From the NCBI GenBank assembly GCA_963839725.1, contig CAWIWT010000006.1, positions 1 through 64,000 on the forward strand: a stretch of DNA of 64,000 bases. The letters are read 5' to 3'. The stretch's first letter is position 1. The number at the start of each line of letters is the position of its first letter. A program made the position numbers and the translations under genes. Below the pieces are notes generated by a model, which saw nothing but the letters and a program-made list of their open reading frames with translations, was not told where the DNA came from and did not search any database. This document shows, piece after piece, positions 41,385 through 50,719 of the stretch. This stretch comes from Kumtagia sp963839725 (GTDB taxonomy: Bacteria > Pseudomonadota > Alphaproteobacteria > Rhizobiales > Rhizobiaceae).

Positions 41385-41977
41385 TCGTCGACGATGTGTT
41401 TCAGGCCAGCGCGGAAATAATCATAGCCGGTATATAGGGTCAGGATCGCCGACACCCAAAGCAGGAAAATGCCGATCTGGGTCCAGTAAGGCACAATGTT
41501 GTCGCCAACCGGTCCGAGCAGCAGGAAGGCGATTGCGATCATCTGCGCCGTGGTCTTCCACTTGGCCAGTTTGGTCACCGGTACGCTGACCTTGAGTTCG
41601 GCAAGATACTCGCGCAGGCCGGATACGAGAATTTCGCGACACAGGATGATGATCGCCGCCCACAGCGACCAGCCGGCAATACCGCCGCGATGGTCCGTAT
41701 CGGCTGCAAGCAGCAGCAGGCACGTCGCGACGAGCAGCTTGTCGGCAATCGGATCGAGCATGCGGCCGATGTTCGACGTCTGCTGCCAGGCGCGCGCGAG
41801 ATAGCCGTCGAAATAATCGGTCACGCTCGCGACGATAAAGACGATGAAAGCGCTCCAGCGCGCAAACTCGCTGGATTGCAGCCTGCCTTCCAGGAAGAAG
41901 CACAGGACCACCAGCGGGACTGCAATGATCCGACCGTAGGTCAGTATGTTGGGAAGGTTGAATGCGCGCTTTGCCAT
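41381..41977 (-). CDS. pgsA: CDP-diacylglycerol-glycerol-3-phosphate 3-phosphatidyltransferase
   Basis: A 198-residue inner membrane enzyme that makes phosphatidylglycerol phosphate. It begins MAKRAFNLPNILTYGRI, has the motif SVTDYFDGYLARAW, then NIGRMLDPIADK, giving D..DG..AR....G...D...D, and several hydrophobic helices. The N-terminal NLPNILTYGR is typical of PgsA. Its stop overlaps the moaD ATG. It lies between uvrC and moaDE, an order usual in Rhizobiales. Confidence 0.93.
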   Translation of the reverse strand: MAKRAFNLPNILTYGRIIAVPLVVLCFFLEGRLQSSEFARWSAFIVFIVASVTDYFDGYLARAWQQTSNIGRMLDPIADKLLVATCLLLLAADTDHRGGIAGWSLWAAIIILCREILVSGLREYLAELKVSVPVTKLAKWKTTAQMIAIAFLLLGPVGDNIVPYWTQIGIFLLWVSAILTLYTGYDYFRAGLKHIVDE

Positions 41978-42078
41978 GATTTACGTCGTTTCCCGCCAAG
42001 CGTAGCCAAATCAGAACCAGTCATCAGTGGTCAATTGCTCAAACAGGCCTGACCCGGCGCAATTGAGGCATGAAATGA

Positions 42079-44142
42079 TTAATTCTCATGAAAATGATCA
42101 TAGATCGCCCGCGCAACCAACTCCGAGATGCCGTCTACCGACATCAAATCGTCCATCGCCGCGCGGCTTACCGCTTTCGCCGTTCCGAAATGGAGGAGTA
42201 GCGCACGTTTGCGGCCCGGTCCGATTCCGGCGATTTCATCGAGCGGGTTCTTCGTCATCTCCTTTTTGCGGCGAGCGCGGTGCGACCCGATTGCGAACCG
42301 ATGCGCCTCGTCGCGCAGGCGTTGAACAAAATAAAGAACCGGATCGCGCACCGGCAGCGTGAACAATTCGCGGCCTGGCGGGAAGAACCGCTCACGGCCG
42401 GCATCGCGGTCGACACCCTTGGCCACCCCAATCGCGATGACGCGTTCGGCAATGCCCAGCCCGTCCAGTATCTTGCGCACCGCCGACATCTGGCCTTGGC
42501 CGCCGTCGATGAAAATGACATCCGGCCACACTGGAAACGCGCTGCCGACAACCTCGTCGTCCTCCGGCGCGGAACCTGTCGCGCTGTTACCGGTTTCCTG
42601 CTCGTCCTTCAGCAGGCGCGAAAAGCGGCGTTCCATCACTTCGCGCATCATGCCGAAGTCGTCGCCCGGCGTTATGTCCGTCGAGCGGATGTTGAACTTG
42701 CGATACTGGTTCTTCACGAAGCCTTCCGGCCCGGCGACAATCATCGCGCCGACGGCATTGGTGCCCATGATATGGGAGTTGTCGTAAACCTCGATGCGCG
42801 TCGGCGTCTTCTCGAGACCGAAGGTCTCCTTCAAGCCGATCAGAAGCCGCGCTTGCGTCGATGTCTCGGCCAGACGCCGCGCCAACGCCTCGCGCGCATT
42901 CTGCAGGGCGTGATCGGCAAGATCCTTCTTCTCGCCCCGCTTCGGAACGCTAATCACGATCTTGTGGCCGGCGCGCGTGGACAGCGCCTGTTCAAGCAAG
43001 TCCTGCTCCTCGACCTCCTGGGCCAGCAGGATCATCTTCGGGCAAGGCTTGTCGTCATAGAACTGGGCGAGAAACGAGCCGAGCACCTCGCCGGCTTCAA
43101 GTGCCGGATCGGCCTTCGGGAAATAGGCGCGGTTGCCCCAGTTCTGGCCGGTTCGGAAGAAAAACACCTGGATACAGACCTGGCCGCCTTCCTGATGCAG
43201 GGCGAATACGTCCGCTTCCTCGACCGATTGCGGATTGATGCCCTGGTGGCTCTGCACATGCGAGAGTGCCGCCAGCCGGTCGCGATAGACGGCGGCGCGC
43301 TCGAAATCGAGGTCGTCGGAGGCCTGCTGCATGGCGCCGGCGATCTGCGTCTTCACCTTCTGGCTGCGGCCCGACAGGAAGTCCTTCGCCTCGCCGACGA
43401 GCTCCGCATAATCCTCGGTCGAAACCTCACCCGTACATGGCCCCGAGCAGCGCTTGATCTGGTAAAGCAGGCAAGGCCGGGTGCGCGTCTCGAAGACCGA
43501 ATCCGTGCAGGTGCGCAGCAGGAAGGCCCGCTGCAAAGCGTTGATGGTGCGCCCGACCGCGCCCGCCGACGCGAAAGGCCCGAAGTAGTCGCCTTTGCGC
43601 GAGCGCGCCCCGCGATGCTTGAAAATACCCGGCGCGGCATGATCGCCAGTGACGACGATATAGGGAAACGATTTGTCGTCACGCAGCAGCACATTGAAAC
43701 GCGGCCGCAAGCGCTTGATAAGATTCGCTTCCAGCAGCAACGCCTCGATCTCGGTGCGCGTCACCACGAATTCCATCGTGGCGGTCTCGCGCACCATCCG
43801 CCCGATGCGGTTGGTGTGGAAGCGGCCTTGCGCATAAGCGGTGACGCGCTTTTTCAGGCTCCGCGCCTTGCCGACATAAAGCGCGTCGCCGGCGGCATTC
43901 ATCATCCGATAGACGCCGGGTGAGTTGGGGAGGCGCTTCACCAGTGTCTGGATCACGTCGGCGCCAACCCTGCCGTCGGCATCGCCGCTATGCGCGCTCC
44001 AGTCGATGGCGGTGAACGGCAGGTCCGGGCCGGCGGCAGGCGCCGGCTCGGCGGCTATCTCCTCGTCGTCATCCGTGTCGCCATCCGGAAGATAGCCGGC
44101 AACGTCATCCGAAGCGGTGTCCTTCTTCGGAATCGGCGGCAT
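42079..44142 (-). CDS. uvrC: Excinuclease ABC subunit C
   Basis: UvrC makes both incisions in nucleotide excision repair. The 687-residue chain has a GIY-YIG N-terminal nuclease (SPGVYRMMNAAGDALYVGKA near 77), a Cys-rich segment with YQIKRCSGPC, the UVR motif around DDLDFERAAVYRDRLAAL, and the RNase H-like C-terminal nuclease including VYDNSHIMGTNAVGAMIV and IFIDGGQGQ. A helix-hairpin-helix end with GIGPGRKRALLLHFGT completes it. The first 65 residues are an acidic, Asp/Glu/Pro-rich extension before the nuclease; an internal start is possible but the extension is common in rhizobia. Confidence 0.95.
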   Translation of the reverse strand: MPPIPKKDTASDDVAGYLPDGDTDDDEEIAAEPAPAAGPDLPFTAIDWSAHSGDADGRVGADVIQTLVKRLPNSPGVYRMMNAAGDALYVGKARSLKKRVTAYAQGRFHTNRIGRMVRETATMEFVVTRTEIEALLLEANLIKRLRPRFNVLLRDDKSFPYIVVTGDHAAPGIFKHRGARSRKGDYFGPFASAGAVGRTINALQRAFLLRTCTDSVFETRTRPCLLYQIKRCSGPCTGEVSTEDYAELVGEAKDFLSGRSQKVKTQIAGAMQQASDDLDFERAAVYRDRLAALSHVQSHQGINPQSVEEADVFALHQEGGQVCIQVFFFRTGQNWGNRAYFPKADPALEAGEVLGSFLAQFYDDKPCPKMILLAQEVEEQDLLEQALSTRAGHKIVISVPKRGEKKDLADHALQNAREALARRLAETSTQARLLIGLKETFGLEKTPTRIEVYDNSHIMGTNAVGAMIVAGPEGFVKNQYRKFNIRSTDITPGDDFGMMREVMERRFSRLLKDEQETGNSATGSAPEDDEVVGSAFPVWPDVIFIDGGQGQMSAVRKILDGLGIAERVIAIGVAKGVDRDAGRERFFPPGRELFTLPVRDPVLYFVQRLRDEAHRFAIGSHRARRKKEMTKNPLDEIAGIGPGRKRALLLHFGTAKAVSRAAMDDLMSVDGISELVARAIYDHFHEN

Positions 44143-44166
44143 CTTGATCGTGCGTGCTGCAGGAAC

Positions 44167-44932
44167 TCATTCAGCGATGCCTGACACGTCCGGCGTTTCC
44201 CACGCAAGATGCTGGCCGCCATCGAGGGCGATCATCTGGCCGGTGATCGACCGCATCTGCCATAAATAGCGGATGGTTGCGCCAAAATCTTCAAGCGCGC
44301 GGCCCGCGCTTCAGCAGCAGGCCGGCGAGCTGCATGTCGAAATCCTCCGGTGTCTGGCGGGCGCTCGGCAGCGCCGGGCCTGGACCGATCGCGTTGACGC
44401 GGATGCGCGGCGCGAGCGCCTGCGCCATGATGACCGTCGCCGACCACATCGCAGACTTCGACAGCGAGTAGGTAAAATAGCGCGGCGTCGGCCGCAGCAC
44501 GCGTTGGTCGACGATATTGACCACGAGGCCCTCGCCGTCAGTCGGAATGGCTTCGGCAAGCGACCGCGCCAGCGCGACGGGCGCCTTCACGTGGATGCCG
44601 AAATGCGCGTCCCATCCGTCCCACGTGAAATCGGTAACGGAATCGTTCTCGAAGATCGACGCGTTGTTGATGATGATCGACAACGGTCCGATTGCTGCCT
44701 CAGTCGATGGAACCAGTTGCGCGATCTGATCGACATCCGTCAGGTCGGCTTCGACCACCACCGCTACGCCGCCAAAAGCGCGGATGGAGCTGGCAAGCGC
44801 CTCGCCCTCCGCACCCGAATGGTTGCTGTGGATCGCCACGCCAAACCCGTGATGCGCCAAATCCTCAACGATGGCGCGGCCAACGCGCCTTGCGCCGCCA
44901 GTAACCAAAACGTTGATGCGATCTTCAGGCAA
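44167..44932 (-). CDS. Pteridine reductase-like SDR (frameshift near the 3' end in this sequence)
   Basis: A short-chain dehydrogenase with VLVTGGARRVGRAIVEDL (cofactor motif with Arg as in PTR1/FolM-like enzymes), IIINNASIFEND, DQRVLRPTPRYFTYSLSKSA with YSLSK as catalytic pair. The first frame ends at 44291 after LLLKRGP. Removing one base at about 44299, in a GCGCGC run, lets it continue as ALEDFGATIRYLW, RSITGQMIALDGGQHLAW and end at 44167, as relatives do. The corrected length is 254 residues. Such enzymes reduce dihydromonapterin or similar pterins. I take the shift as a probable sequence error. Confidence 0.85.
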
Positions 44933-45352
44933 TTTCCACCCAATTTCTTGTTTGGCGCATATTGACGCGTCACCAAAGTAGTCCGTCGCCTAATATTACC
45001 GATCATTGCAGATCCGGCGGCAATGTGGCGATGTCGCCCTGATTGCGACCGCGCAGCGAGGAAAACAGCCAACCGCACATGCGCAATATAAGGCGCTGAA
45101 CCCCTTGCACCAAGCGCACTTGCGGCAAACGCGTCAACCATCCTGACATACGGGTGTTGCAGGCATGCAACGCATGCCGGCTGCCCAATTCGCGTCGTCA
45201 AATCATCAAATTTATGGTCGGCTCGGGCCGCATTTCGGCGCGACATTCCAACCGCCGAGCACCGCGCCCGTTCCTCCCGACCTGGGCCGGGGCTCACGGC
45301 GAAATTCACCACAGCGCGTCCCGAGTATGCTGTGGCTAAGGAGAACTAAGAA
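44933..45352. other. Intergenic region with Omp promoter and leader
   Basis: 420 bp between the divergent SDR and Omp genes, no gene recognised. The right end would be the Omp mRNA leader: CCACAGC (45309-45315) pairs with GCTGTGG (45329-45335) directly before AAGGAGAA, the Shine-Dalgarno. The rest holds no recognised motif. Confidence 0.45.
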
Positions 45353-46015
45353 ATGTCAGCTAGATTCCATTTTACCCGCCCGGCCGCAGCGGCATTCGGC
45401 CTTCTTGCATTCATGAGCATCGGCGTCGCACATGCTGCGGACGCCATCGAAGCGCCGCCCGCTCCCGCAGAACCAATGGAGGTTCCACCTGTGGCAAGCT
45501 GGACCGGCGGCTACGCCGGTATCACCGCAGGCTACGGCTTTGCCGGCGAGTCTCAGGGCAAAGGGACCACCGTCGACACTGACGGTTTCGTCGGCGGCGG
45601 CTTCGCTGGTTACAATCAGGAACTCGGCAACGGTATCGTGCTGGGTGGCGAAGGCGACATCGGCTACTCAGGCGTCGAGGGCGCGAATGACGGCGTCCGC
45701 GTCAAGTCCGGTGTTGATGGATCGTTGCGCGCCCGCCTCGGCTACGCCGTTACGCCTGATATTCTCGGCTACGTCACCGGTGGTGGTGCCGCGAAGCACA
45801 TGTCGGTACGCGAAGGCGGCGAAGAAGACTCCGCGACCCAACTCGGCTGGACCGCCGGCGTCGGCACTGACGTGAAGCTCACCGAAAAGGTGTTCGCCCG
45901 CGTCGAGTACCGCTACTCAGACTATGGCAGCGCCGAATTCAATACCGGCAGCGGCACGAGCAACGTCGACGCCAGCGACCATCGCGTGCAGATGGGCGTC
46001 GGCTTCCAGTTCTAA
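45353..46015 (+). CDS. Outer membrane beta-barrel protein (Omp25/Omp31-like)
   Basis: A 220-residue outer membrane protein. A signal peptide to about residue 28 (SIGVAHAAD) is followed by a Pro/Ala-rich linker and then WTGGYAGITAGYGF, the usual first strands of the family. Alternating Gly-rich strands follow and the C-terminus ends DHRVQMGVGFQF with terminal Phe for barrel assembly. Omp25/31-like proteins are major surface proteins of Brucella and rhizobia. AAGGAGAA precedes the ATG and a strong terminator follows, so it is a monocistronic unit. Confidence 0.92.
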   Translation: MSARFHFTRPAAAAFGLLAFMSIGVAHAADAIEAPPAPAEPMEVPPVASWTGGYAGITAGYGFAGESQGKGTTVDTDGFVGGGFAGYNQELGNGIVLGGEGDIGYSGVEGANDGVRVKSGVDGSLRARLGYAVTPDILGYVTGGGAAKHMSVREGGEEDSATQLGWTAGVGTDVKLTEKVFARVEYRYSDYGSAEFNTGSGTSNVDASDHRVQMGVGFQF

Positions 46016-46038
46016 ACTGGTTCTATAAGCGAGCATGG

Positions 46039-46062
46039 AAGGCCGGGCGCCCGGCCTTTCTG
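46039..46062 (+). terminator. Rho-independent terminator after the Omp gene
   Basis: AAGGCCGGGCGCCCGGCCTT is a 20-bp perfect palindrome 23 bp after the stop, followed by TCTGCTT. A very stable stem with only a modest T tract. Confidence 0.7.
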
Positions 46063-46160
46063 CTTGTCCGGGACTTACAGCAGGCAGAGTGTATTGCTTG
46101 TCTTGATTTCGATCTGGATTTGTGGCGGATGCAAACTAAATTCGCGATATAGAGCATAGG

Positions 46161-46400
46161 ATGATAAATCGCTTCGAAGGTCCCGGCGCAAGGGAAGCTG
46201 GAATCCGCTATCTCGACGGTGACTTTCAGGTCACCAGCCCGGGATCATTCGTGCGCTGCGCGGTGACCGGCGAACGCATCGCTCTCGACGAGTTGAAGTA
46301 CTGGAGTGTCGCGCGGCAGGAACCCTATATCGACGCCGCAGCTTCGTTGAAGCGCGAGATCGCGTCAGATCCGTCATTGCGCACGCGCAGCGCCCGCTAG
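46161..46400 (+). CDS. DUF2093 family protein
   Basis: A 79-residue soluble protein. It contains ARIRYLDGDFQV-like sequence (here AGIRYLDGDFQVTSPGSFVR), CAVTGERIALDELKYWSV and RQEPY, the defining core of DUF2093, an alphaproteobacterial family of unknown function. It faces lpxK, 18 bp away tail to tail, the usual position. The Cys in RCAVTG and the central Trp are conserved features of the family. Confidence 0.88.
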   Translation: MINRFEGPGAREAGIRYLDGDFQVTSPGSFVRCAVTGERIALDELKYWSVARQEPYIDAAASLKREIASDPSLRTRSAR

Positions 46401-46418
46401 CCGGGCGGGAGTTCCCAG

Positions 46419-47451
46419 CTATCTCGCCTGCCCGTGCCGTTTGCGCCAGGCTTTCAAAGTATCCTCGATGATCCGCAGCGGCATGGTGTCTTCCTTGAAC
46501 ACCGCGTCGATCTCCAGCACGTCCAGCATCTTCTCGAAATCCCGTGGGCATGAAGGCCTCGTGCAGACGGACGGCGTCCTTGGCTGTCGTCGCCAATTGC
46601 AGGCGGTCCTGGCGCGCGGCGGCCATCAAATCGCGAAGGTCATCGTCCGAATAGAAATGATGATCGGGAAAGGCGCGGGTCGCCGCTACCTCAGCGCCTG
46701 CCTGCCTCAATGTCGCGAAGAACTTTTCCGGGTGGCCGATGCCGGCAAAGGCCAACAGCCGCCGCCCGGCAAAGCGCAGCGGATCGCGCGGTTCCGTCGT
46801 GGCCTCGTAGACCGGCCTGCCGGCGCGCGATGCGGCACGAACCACGTGATCGGCGCCCACGCCCTCGCCCATCCGCAAAAGCCCGTCCGCATGACGGAAC
46901 TGATCGACCAACCGCGCGCGCATCGGACCGGCGGGCAGCACCCAGCCATTACCGATGCCATAGCGCGCATCGACCACGATCAGCCCATAGTCGATCCGGA
47001 TGCGGGCGCTCTGAAAGCCGTCGTCCATGATGAGGAAGTCGCAGCCCTCGCCAAGCAGCAGTCGAGCGCCCGCGGCGCGATCCGGTGTCACGGCGACAGG
47101 CGCGTGTGCGGCGAGCAGCAACGGCTCGTCGCCCACATCGCGCGCTGTATTTCTCGCCGCGTCCACAATGCGGGGCCGCCTTGCGGCGGCGCCGCCATGA
47201 CCGCGCGACAGAATGCCGGGCTTCAAAGCCATCGCCATTGCCTGGCGCGCAAGCGCAATCGCAACCGGCGTCTTGCCAGAACCGCCAACTGTGAAGTTGC
47301 CTATGCAAAGCACTGGCACATCTACCTTTTCGCGCGGTGCGTTGACCAGTCTGTGCCGGGCTGCGGCGCCATAAACCGCCGCCAAGGGCGACAGCGCAAT
47401 GGCTTGCCAGCCCGTCCGCCGCCACCAGAATGGGGGAGCCTTTGCAGTCAA
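46419..47451 (-). CDS. lpxK: Tetraacyldisaccharide 4'-kinase (frameshift in this sequence)
   Basis: LpxK phosphorylates the lipid A disaccharide at 4'. The N-terminus FWWRRTGWQAIALSPLAAVY is a membrane anchor; the P-loop lies in GNFTVGGSGKTPVAIALA, and ILSRGHGG and IMDDGFQS follow. The main frame derails after LHEAFMPTG. Dropping one base in the CCC at 46541-46543 continues with DFEKMLDVLEIDAVF and ends TLKAWRKRHGQAR at 46419, giving about 343 residues, the normal length. LpxK is essential in most Gram-negatives, so an error in the sequence is likely. The start is TTG 47451, abutting the waaA stop. Confidence 0.9.
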
Positions 47452-48777
47452 CTACCTACCGCCGCCACCGTTCGACTTCTCCAGCCGGGACTTCACCACG
47501 AGTGGCTGTATGAAGGGATCGAGCGCCTTCAGCGTTCTTCCCAATGCACCGCGCATGTCGTCCACCGTCGCAGCACCGGCTGCGATCATCTCGCGCCGCG
47601 CCGCCTCGTTGGTGAGAAGATAGTTCACCGCGCCCGCCAACATGTCCTTGTCGCGCACCAATCGCGCGCCGCCACTGTCGATCAGCCGCTGATAGGTATC
47701 GCGAAAGTTCTGCACATTGCGGCCAGCCAACACCGCCGTGTCCAGCATCGCAGGTTCGAGTGGGTTCTGGCCGCCCTCGGAGGTCAGTGAGCGGCCGACG
47801 AAAGCGATTTCGGTCAGACGGAGGTAAAGCCCCATCTCGCCGATCGTATCGCCAAGCAGAATATCCGTCACTGTTTCGACAGCACCTCCGCCGGTGCGGC
47901 GCACTGTGTTGAGACCCATCGCCGCGAATTCCAGGGCCAGGGCCGCGGCCCTGTCCGGGTGGCGCGGCACGATGATGGTCAGCAAGCAGGGGTGACGGGT
48001 ACGCAGCATCGCGTGCACCTCGGCCGCGAAGGTTTCCTCGCCCTCATGCGTCGATACTGCTGCCCAGGTCGGCCGGTTGCTGATCTGCCGTTGCAGCGCG
48101 GCGAGCGCCAGATCGTTGGCGGATGGCGGATCGACATCGACCTTGAGATTGCCGGAAACTGTTACCGGCCGGGCGCCGAGCGCCTGAAACCGTTCGCCGT
48201 CGACATCCGACTGAGCGACCACATGCGCCAGGTTTTCGAACAACGCTTCCGCGACATGCGGGCGCTTCTTCCATGAGCGGAAGGAGCGGTCGGAAAGCCG
48301 GCCGTTGACCAGAACCTGTGGCACGCGCCTCTCGCCAAGCTCCAGTATGGTCATCGGCCAGATCTCGGATTCGGCGATGATCGCAAGGTCCGGCTCCCAA
48401 TGATCGAGGAAGCGCCTGATGGCGGGCCTGAGATCGAGGGGCACGTATTGGTGGATAATGTTGTCGCCAAAAATCTCCTCGGCGACCTGCGCCGATGTCA
48501 CCGTGCCGGTGGTCAGGATGACGTTGACACCATAGCCGAGAATGCGCTGCAGCAGGGGCACGACAGCGTTCGTTTCACCAACGCTCGCGGCATGCACCCA
48601 GATGATTGGTCCCGGCGGACGGGGCTTGCTGGCAAAGCCGTAACGCTCGCGGCGACGGGTGCGGTCCTCCTTGCCCTTGCGGGCGCGCCAGGCGACGTAG
48701 GTGCCCACGAAGGGATAGACGGTTGCGCCGCCCAGACGGTAAGCGCGCAGGACGGCCCTCGCCCAGCGTTCACTCAT
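47452..48777 (-). CDS. waaA: 3-deoxy-D-manno-octulosonic acid (Kdo) transferase
   Basis: WaaA (KdtA) transfers Kdo from CMP-Kdo to the lipid A precursor. The 441 residues begin with a membrane anchor, then IWVHAASVGETNAVVPLLQR, which contains the catalytic Glu, and the C-terminal GT-B half with STHEGEE, VPRHPDRAA and GGQNPLEPA (nucleotide-sugar binding). Its ATG overlaps the upstream acyltransferase stop by 4 bases; lpxK starts straight after its stop. The gene belongs to a lipid A / Kdo operon. Confidence 0.95.
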   Translation of the reverse strand: MSERWARAVLRAYRLGGATVYPFVGTYVAWRARKGKEDRTRRRERYGFASKPRPPGPIIWVHAASVGETNAVVPLLQRILGYGVNVILTTGTVTSAQVAEEIFGDNIIHQYVPLDLRPAIRRFLDHWEPDLAIIAESEIWPMTILELGERRVPQVLVNGRLSDRSFRSWKKRPHVAEALFENLAHVVAQSDVDGERFQALGARPVTVSGNLKVDVDPPSANDLALAALQRQISNRPTWAAVSTHEGEETFAAEVHAMLRTRHPCLLTIIVPRHPDRAAALALEFAAMGLNTVRRTGGGAVETVTDILLGDTIGEMGLYLRLTEIAFVGRSLTSEGGQNPLEPAMLDTAVLAGRNVQNFRDTYQRLIDSGGARLVRDKDMLAGAVNYLLTNEAARREMIAAGAATVDDMRGALGRTLKALDPFIQPLVVKSRLEKSNGGGGR

Positions 48778-49562
48778 GGGCGACCGTCGACAATCCGGTA
48801 GACCCGATCTGTCGCCTCGTTGAGCGCTGCGGTGACTTCCTGGCGCTTGCGTTCCATTTCCGTGTCATCGGCATCGACCGGAACGAAAATGGGCTCTCCG
48901 ACGATCAGACCCCGCTTGCCGAAAGGCAGATTGATCGTCGTCCTGTCCCAGGTCTTTTCCAAGACCTTGCGGCGGCTGGTGGTCATGGCAATCGGCACAA
49001 CCGGGCGGCCCGAAATCCGCGCCAGCATGACGATCCCCATGCCGGCTTCACGTGGCGTTCCATGCGGGATGTCGGCGATCATGCAGACGTTGCTACCGCC
49101 ATCGAGTGCCTTTTTCAGGGCAATCAGTGCTTGCGCCCCGCCCTTCTCCAGCTTCCGCTTCTTCGACACGCGGCCGCCGGAGCCGCGCACCGCTTCAAAA
49201 CCGAACTTCTCGATCACCAACGCGTTCAGTTCGGCATCGGCGCTACGCGAAACCATCGCCGCCAACGGCCGTCCGCGCGGATAGACAATCGGCGCCATCA
49301 AATGCTGCCCGTGCCAGATGGCGAGGATTGCCGGTGTGACTTCCTCGTAGGACTTGGCGACGTCGGCCGAGCCCTCGACTGGACGCGTGGTGACGCGGAC
49401 AAACCGCAGGCCGCTGGCAAGCAAGGTGGCGATTGAAGCCTTTGCAAAACTCGACTCGGCAAGCGGCTTGCGGACCTTCTGCCAAAGCGCCTTCATCGGT
49501 CCGACGGGGCGCTTCTTTTTCGGCACCCGGCCAGCCACTCGCGCAACGCGGCTGTCGCTCAT
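48774..49562 (-). CDS. Lysophospholipid acyltransferase-like protein (DUF374)
   Basis: A 262-residue protein. It has IWHGQHLMAPI with the acyltransferase-type His, SRSADAELNALVIEKFGF, VRGSGGR and IPHGTPREAGMGIVMLARIS, the DUF374 core. In Rhizobiales this gene always sits between DUF4170 and waaA and is thought to help acylate lipid A or its precursors, but direct biochemical proof is thin. I place the start at ATG 49562, overlapping the DUF4170 stop; a start at MKALWQ (49496) is an alternative. A basic N-terminal stretch may bind the membrane. Confidence 0.88.
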   Translation of the reverse strand: MSDSRVARVAGRVPKKKRPVGPMKALWQKVRKPLAESSFAKASIATLLASGLRFVRVTTRPVEGSADVAKSYEEVTPAILAIWHGQHLMAPIVYPRGRPLAAMVSRSADAELNALVIEKFGFEAVRGSGGRVSKKRKLEKGGAQALIALKKALDGGSNVCMIADIPHGTPREAGMGIVMLARISGRPVVPIAMTTSRRKVLEKTWDRTTINLPFGKRGLIVGEPIFVPVDADDTEMERKRQEVTAALNEATDRVYRIVDGRP

Positions 49563-49792
49563 CCCTGCGGGTCCAGCAAGCGGTGCAGGTGGACCACGAA
49601 GTACCGCATATGGGCGTTGTCGACGCTGGACTGCGCCTTGCTCTTCCACGCCGTCAGCGCGGTCGCATAGTCCGGGAATATCCCGACGATGTCGAGCTGG
49701 TCGAGGTCGCGGAACTCGTTCGACTTGAGCGACTTGAGCTCTCCGCCGAAAACGAGGTGCAGCAGCTGCTTCTTGGCGTGTTCTTCAGCCAT
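49559..49792 (-). CDS. DUF4170 family protein
   Basis: A 77-residue protein of unknown function: LLHLVFGGELKSL, then DLDQLDIVGIFPDYATALTA, WKSKAQSSVDNAHMRYFVVH and LHRLLDP. The beta-alpha-beta pattern and the WK.KAQ motif are typical of DUF4170, confined to Alphaproteobacteria. It lies between the cysQ-like gene and the DUF374 acyltransferase and overlaps the latter by 4 bases, so it is part of the lipid A operon. Confidence 0.88.
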   Translation of the reverse strand: MAEEHAKKQLLHLVFGGELKSLKSNEFRDLDQLDIVGIFPDYATALTAWKSKAQSSVDNAHMRYFVVHLHRLLDPQG

Positions 49793-49893
49793 GCAATGAT
49801 CCTGAGTCGTGCGAAATCTGAACTGATCTAGAGGAAATCCAGCAAATTTGGAACCTGGAGCAACGTGCACCAAGGACGGCGCGGAGCATCGCG

Positions 49894-50719
49894 CTAGGTT
49901 TCCGGCGCGGCCACCGCCTGCCGCGCGATGACATCCGCCATCACCGCCAGTAGTTCCCCGCTGCCCGCCACGAGCGGACCATGGCTGACAACCTTGCCGG
50001 CATAGCGCGGCGGCTGACCGCTTTCGTTCCACAGCGTGGCTCCCGCCTCGCGTAGGATGAGGTCGGCGGCGGCAAGGTCCCAGTCGTGAGCGTTCGCCTT
50101 GACGAAGGTGGCGTCGAGGCTGCCATCAGCGATCATCGCCAGGCGATAGGCAAGCGAGGGTATGTAGGACTTGCGGTCAATCGTATCGAGCACCCTCCGC
50201 GGCAGCGCGTCGATCATCGGCTTTGGACCCGCGAGGAGCCGACGATCCGGGGCGGCTCGCACAGTTATACGCTCGCCATTGCGAAACGCGCCCTGCCCCG
50301 GAAGCGCCCAGTAGGTCTGTTTGCGCGCTGGGCACTCCAATACGCCGGCAATCGACCTGCCCGCCTCGACCACCGCCACGCTGACGCACCAGAGGTCGAG
50401 CCCTTCGAGAAATCCCCGCGTACCATCGATCGGATCGACCACGAAAGTACGCGCGTGCCGAAAGCCGCGCCGCGTTGTCCGCCGTCTCCTCGGAAAGCCA
50501 GCCATAATCGGGCCGCGCGGCGAGCAGCGTCTCGCGCAGGTACCGGTCAACGGCGTAGTCGGCCTCGCTGACCGGCGAACTGCCGGCCTTGATCCAGACT
50601 TCCGGGTCCTTGCGGAAGTAGTTCATGGCGATGCGGCCGGCCTGCCGCGTGGCCTCGCGCAACAGGTCGAGGTCGGCCTGCTGGCCGGCATCCGCCTTTA
50701 TTGGTTCAGCTTCCGGCAA
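49894..50719 (-). CDS. cysQ: 3'(2'),5'-bisphosphate nucleotidase / inositol monophosphatase family protein (frameshift)
   Basis: An inositol monophosphatase-fold enzyme of about 274 residues after correction. Frame 1 gives ADLDLLREATRQAGRIAMNY, KAGSSPVSEADYAVDRYL and WLSEETADN (metal Glu). Frame 2 continues RTFVVDPIDGTRGFLEGLDL with the DPIDGT metal motif and, later, AHDWDLAAADLILREAG (WDxAA). The frames are joined by removing one base at 50451-50454 in a GCGC run. The start at 50719 overlaps the pmbA stop by 14 bp. The family dephosphorylates 3'-phosphoadenosine phosphates or inositol phosphates. Probable sequence error and not a pseudogene. Confidence 0.85.

Noticed and set aside
42280..43923. 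A 547-codon plus-strand frame opposite uvrC
   Set aside because: Antisense shadow of a well-conserved gene; no family features in its translation.
44167..50719. SDR, lpxK and cysQ-like genes considered as pseudogenes
   Set aside because: Each is disrupted by one extra base only, similarity continues perfectly in the next frame to a normal stop, and lpxK is essential; sequence error is more likely.
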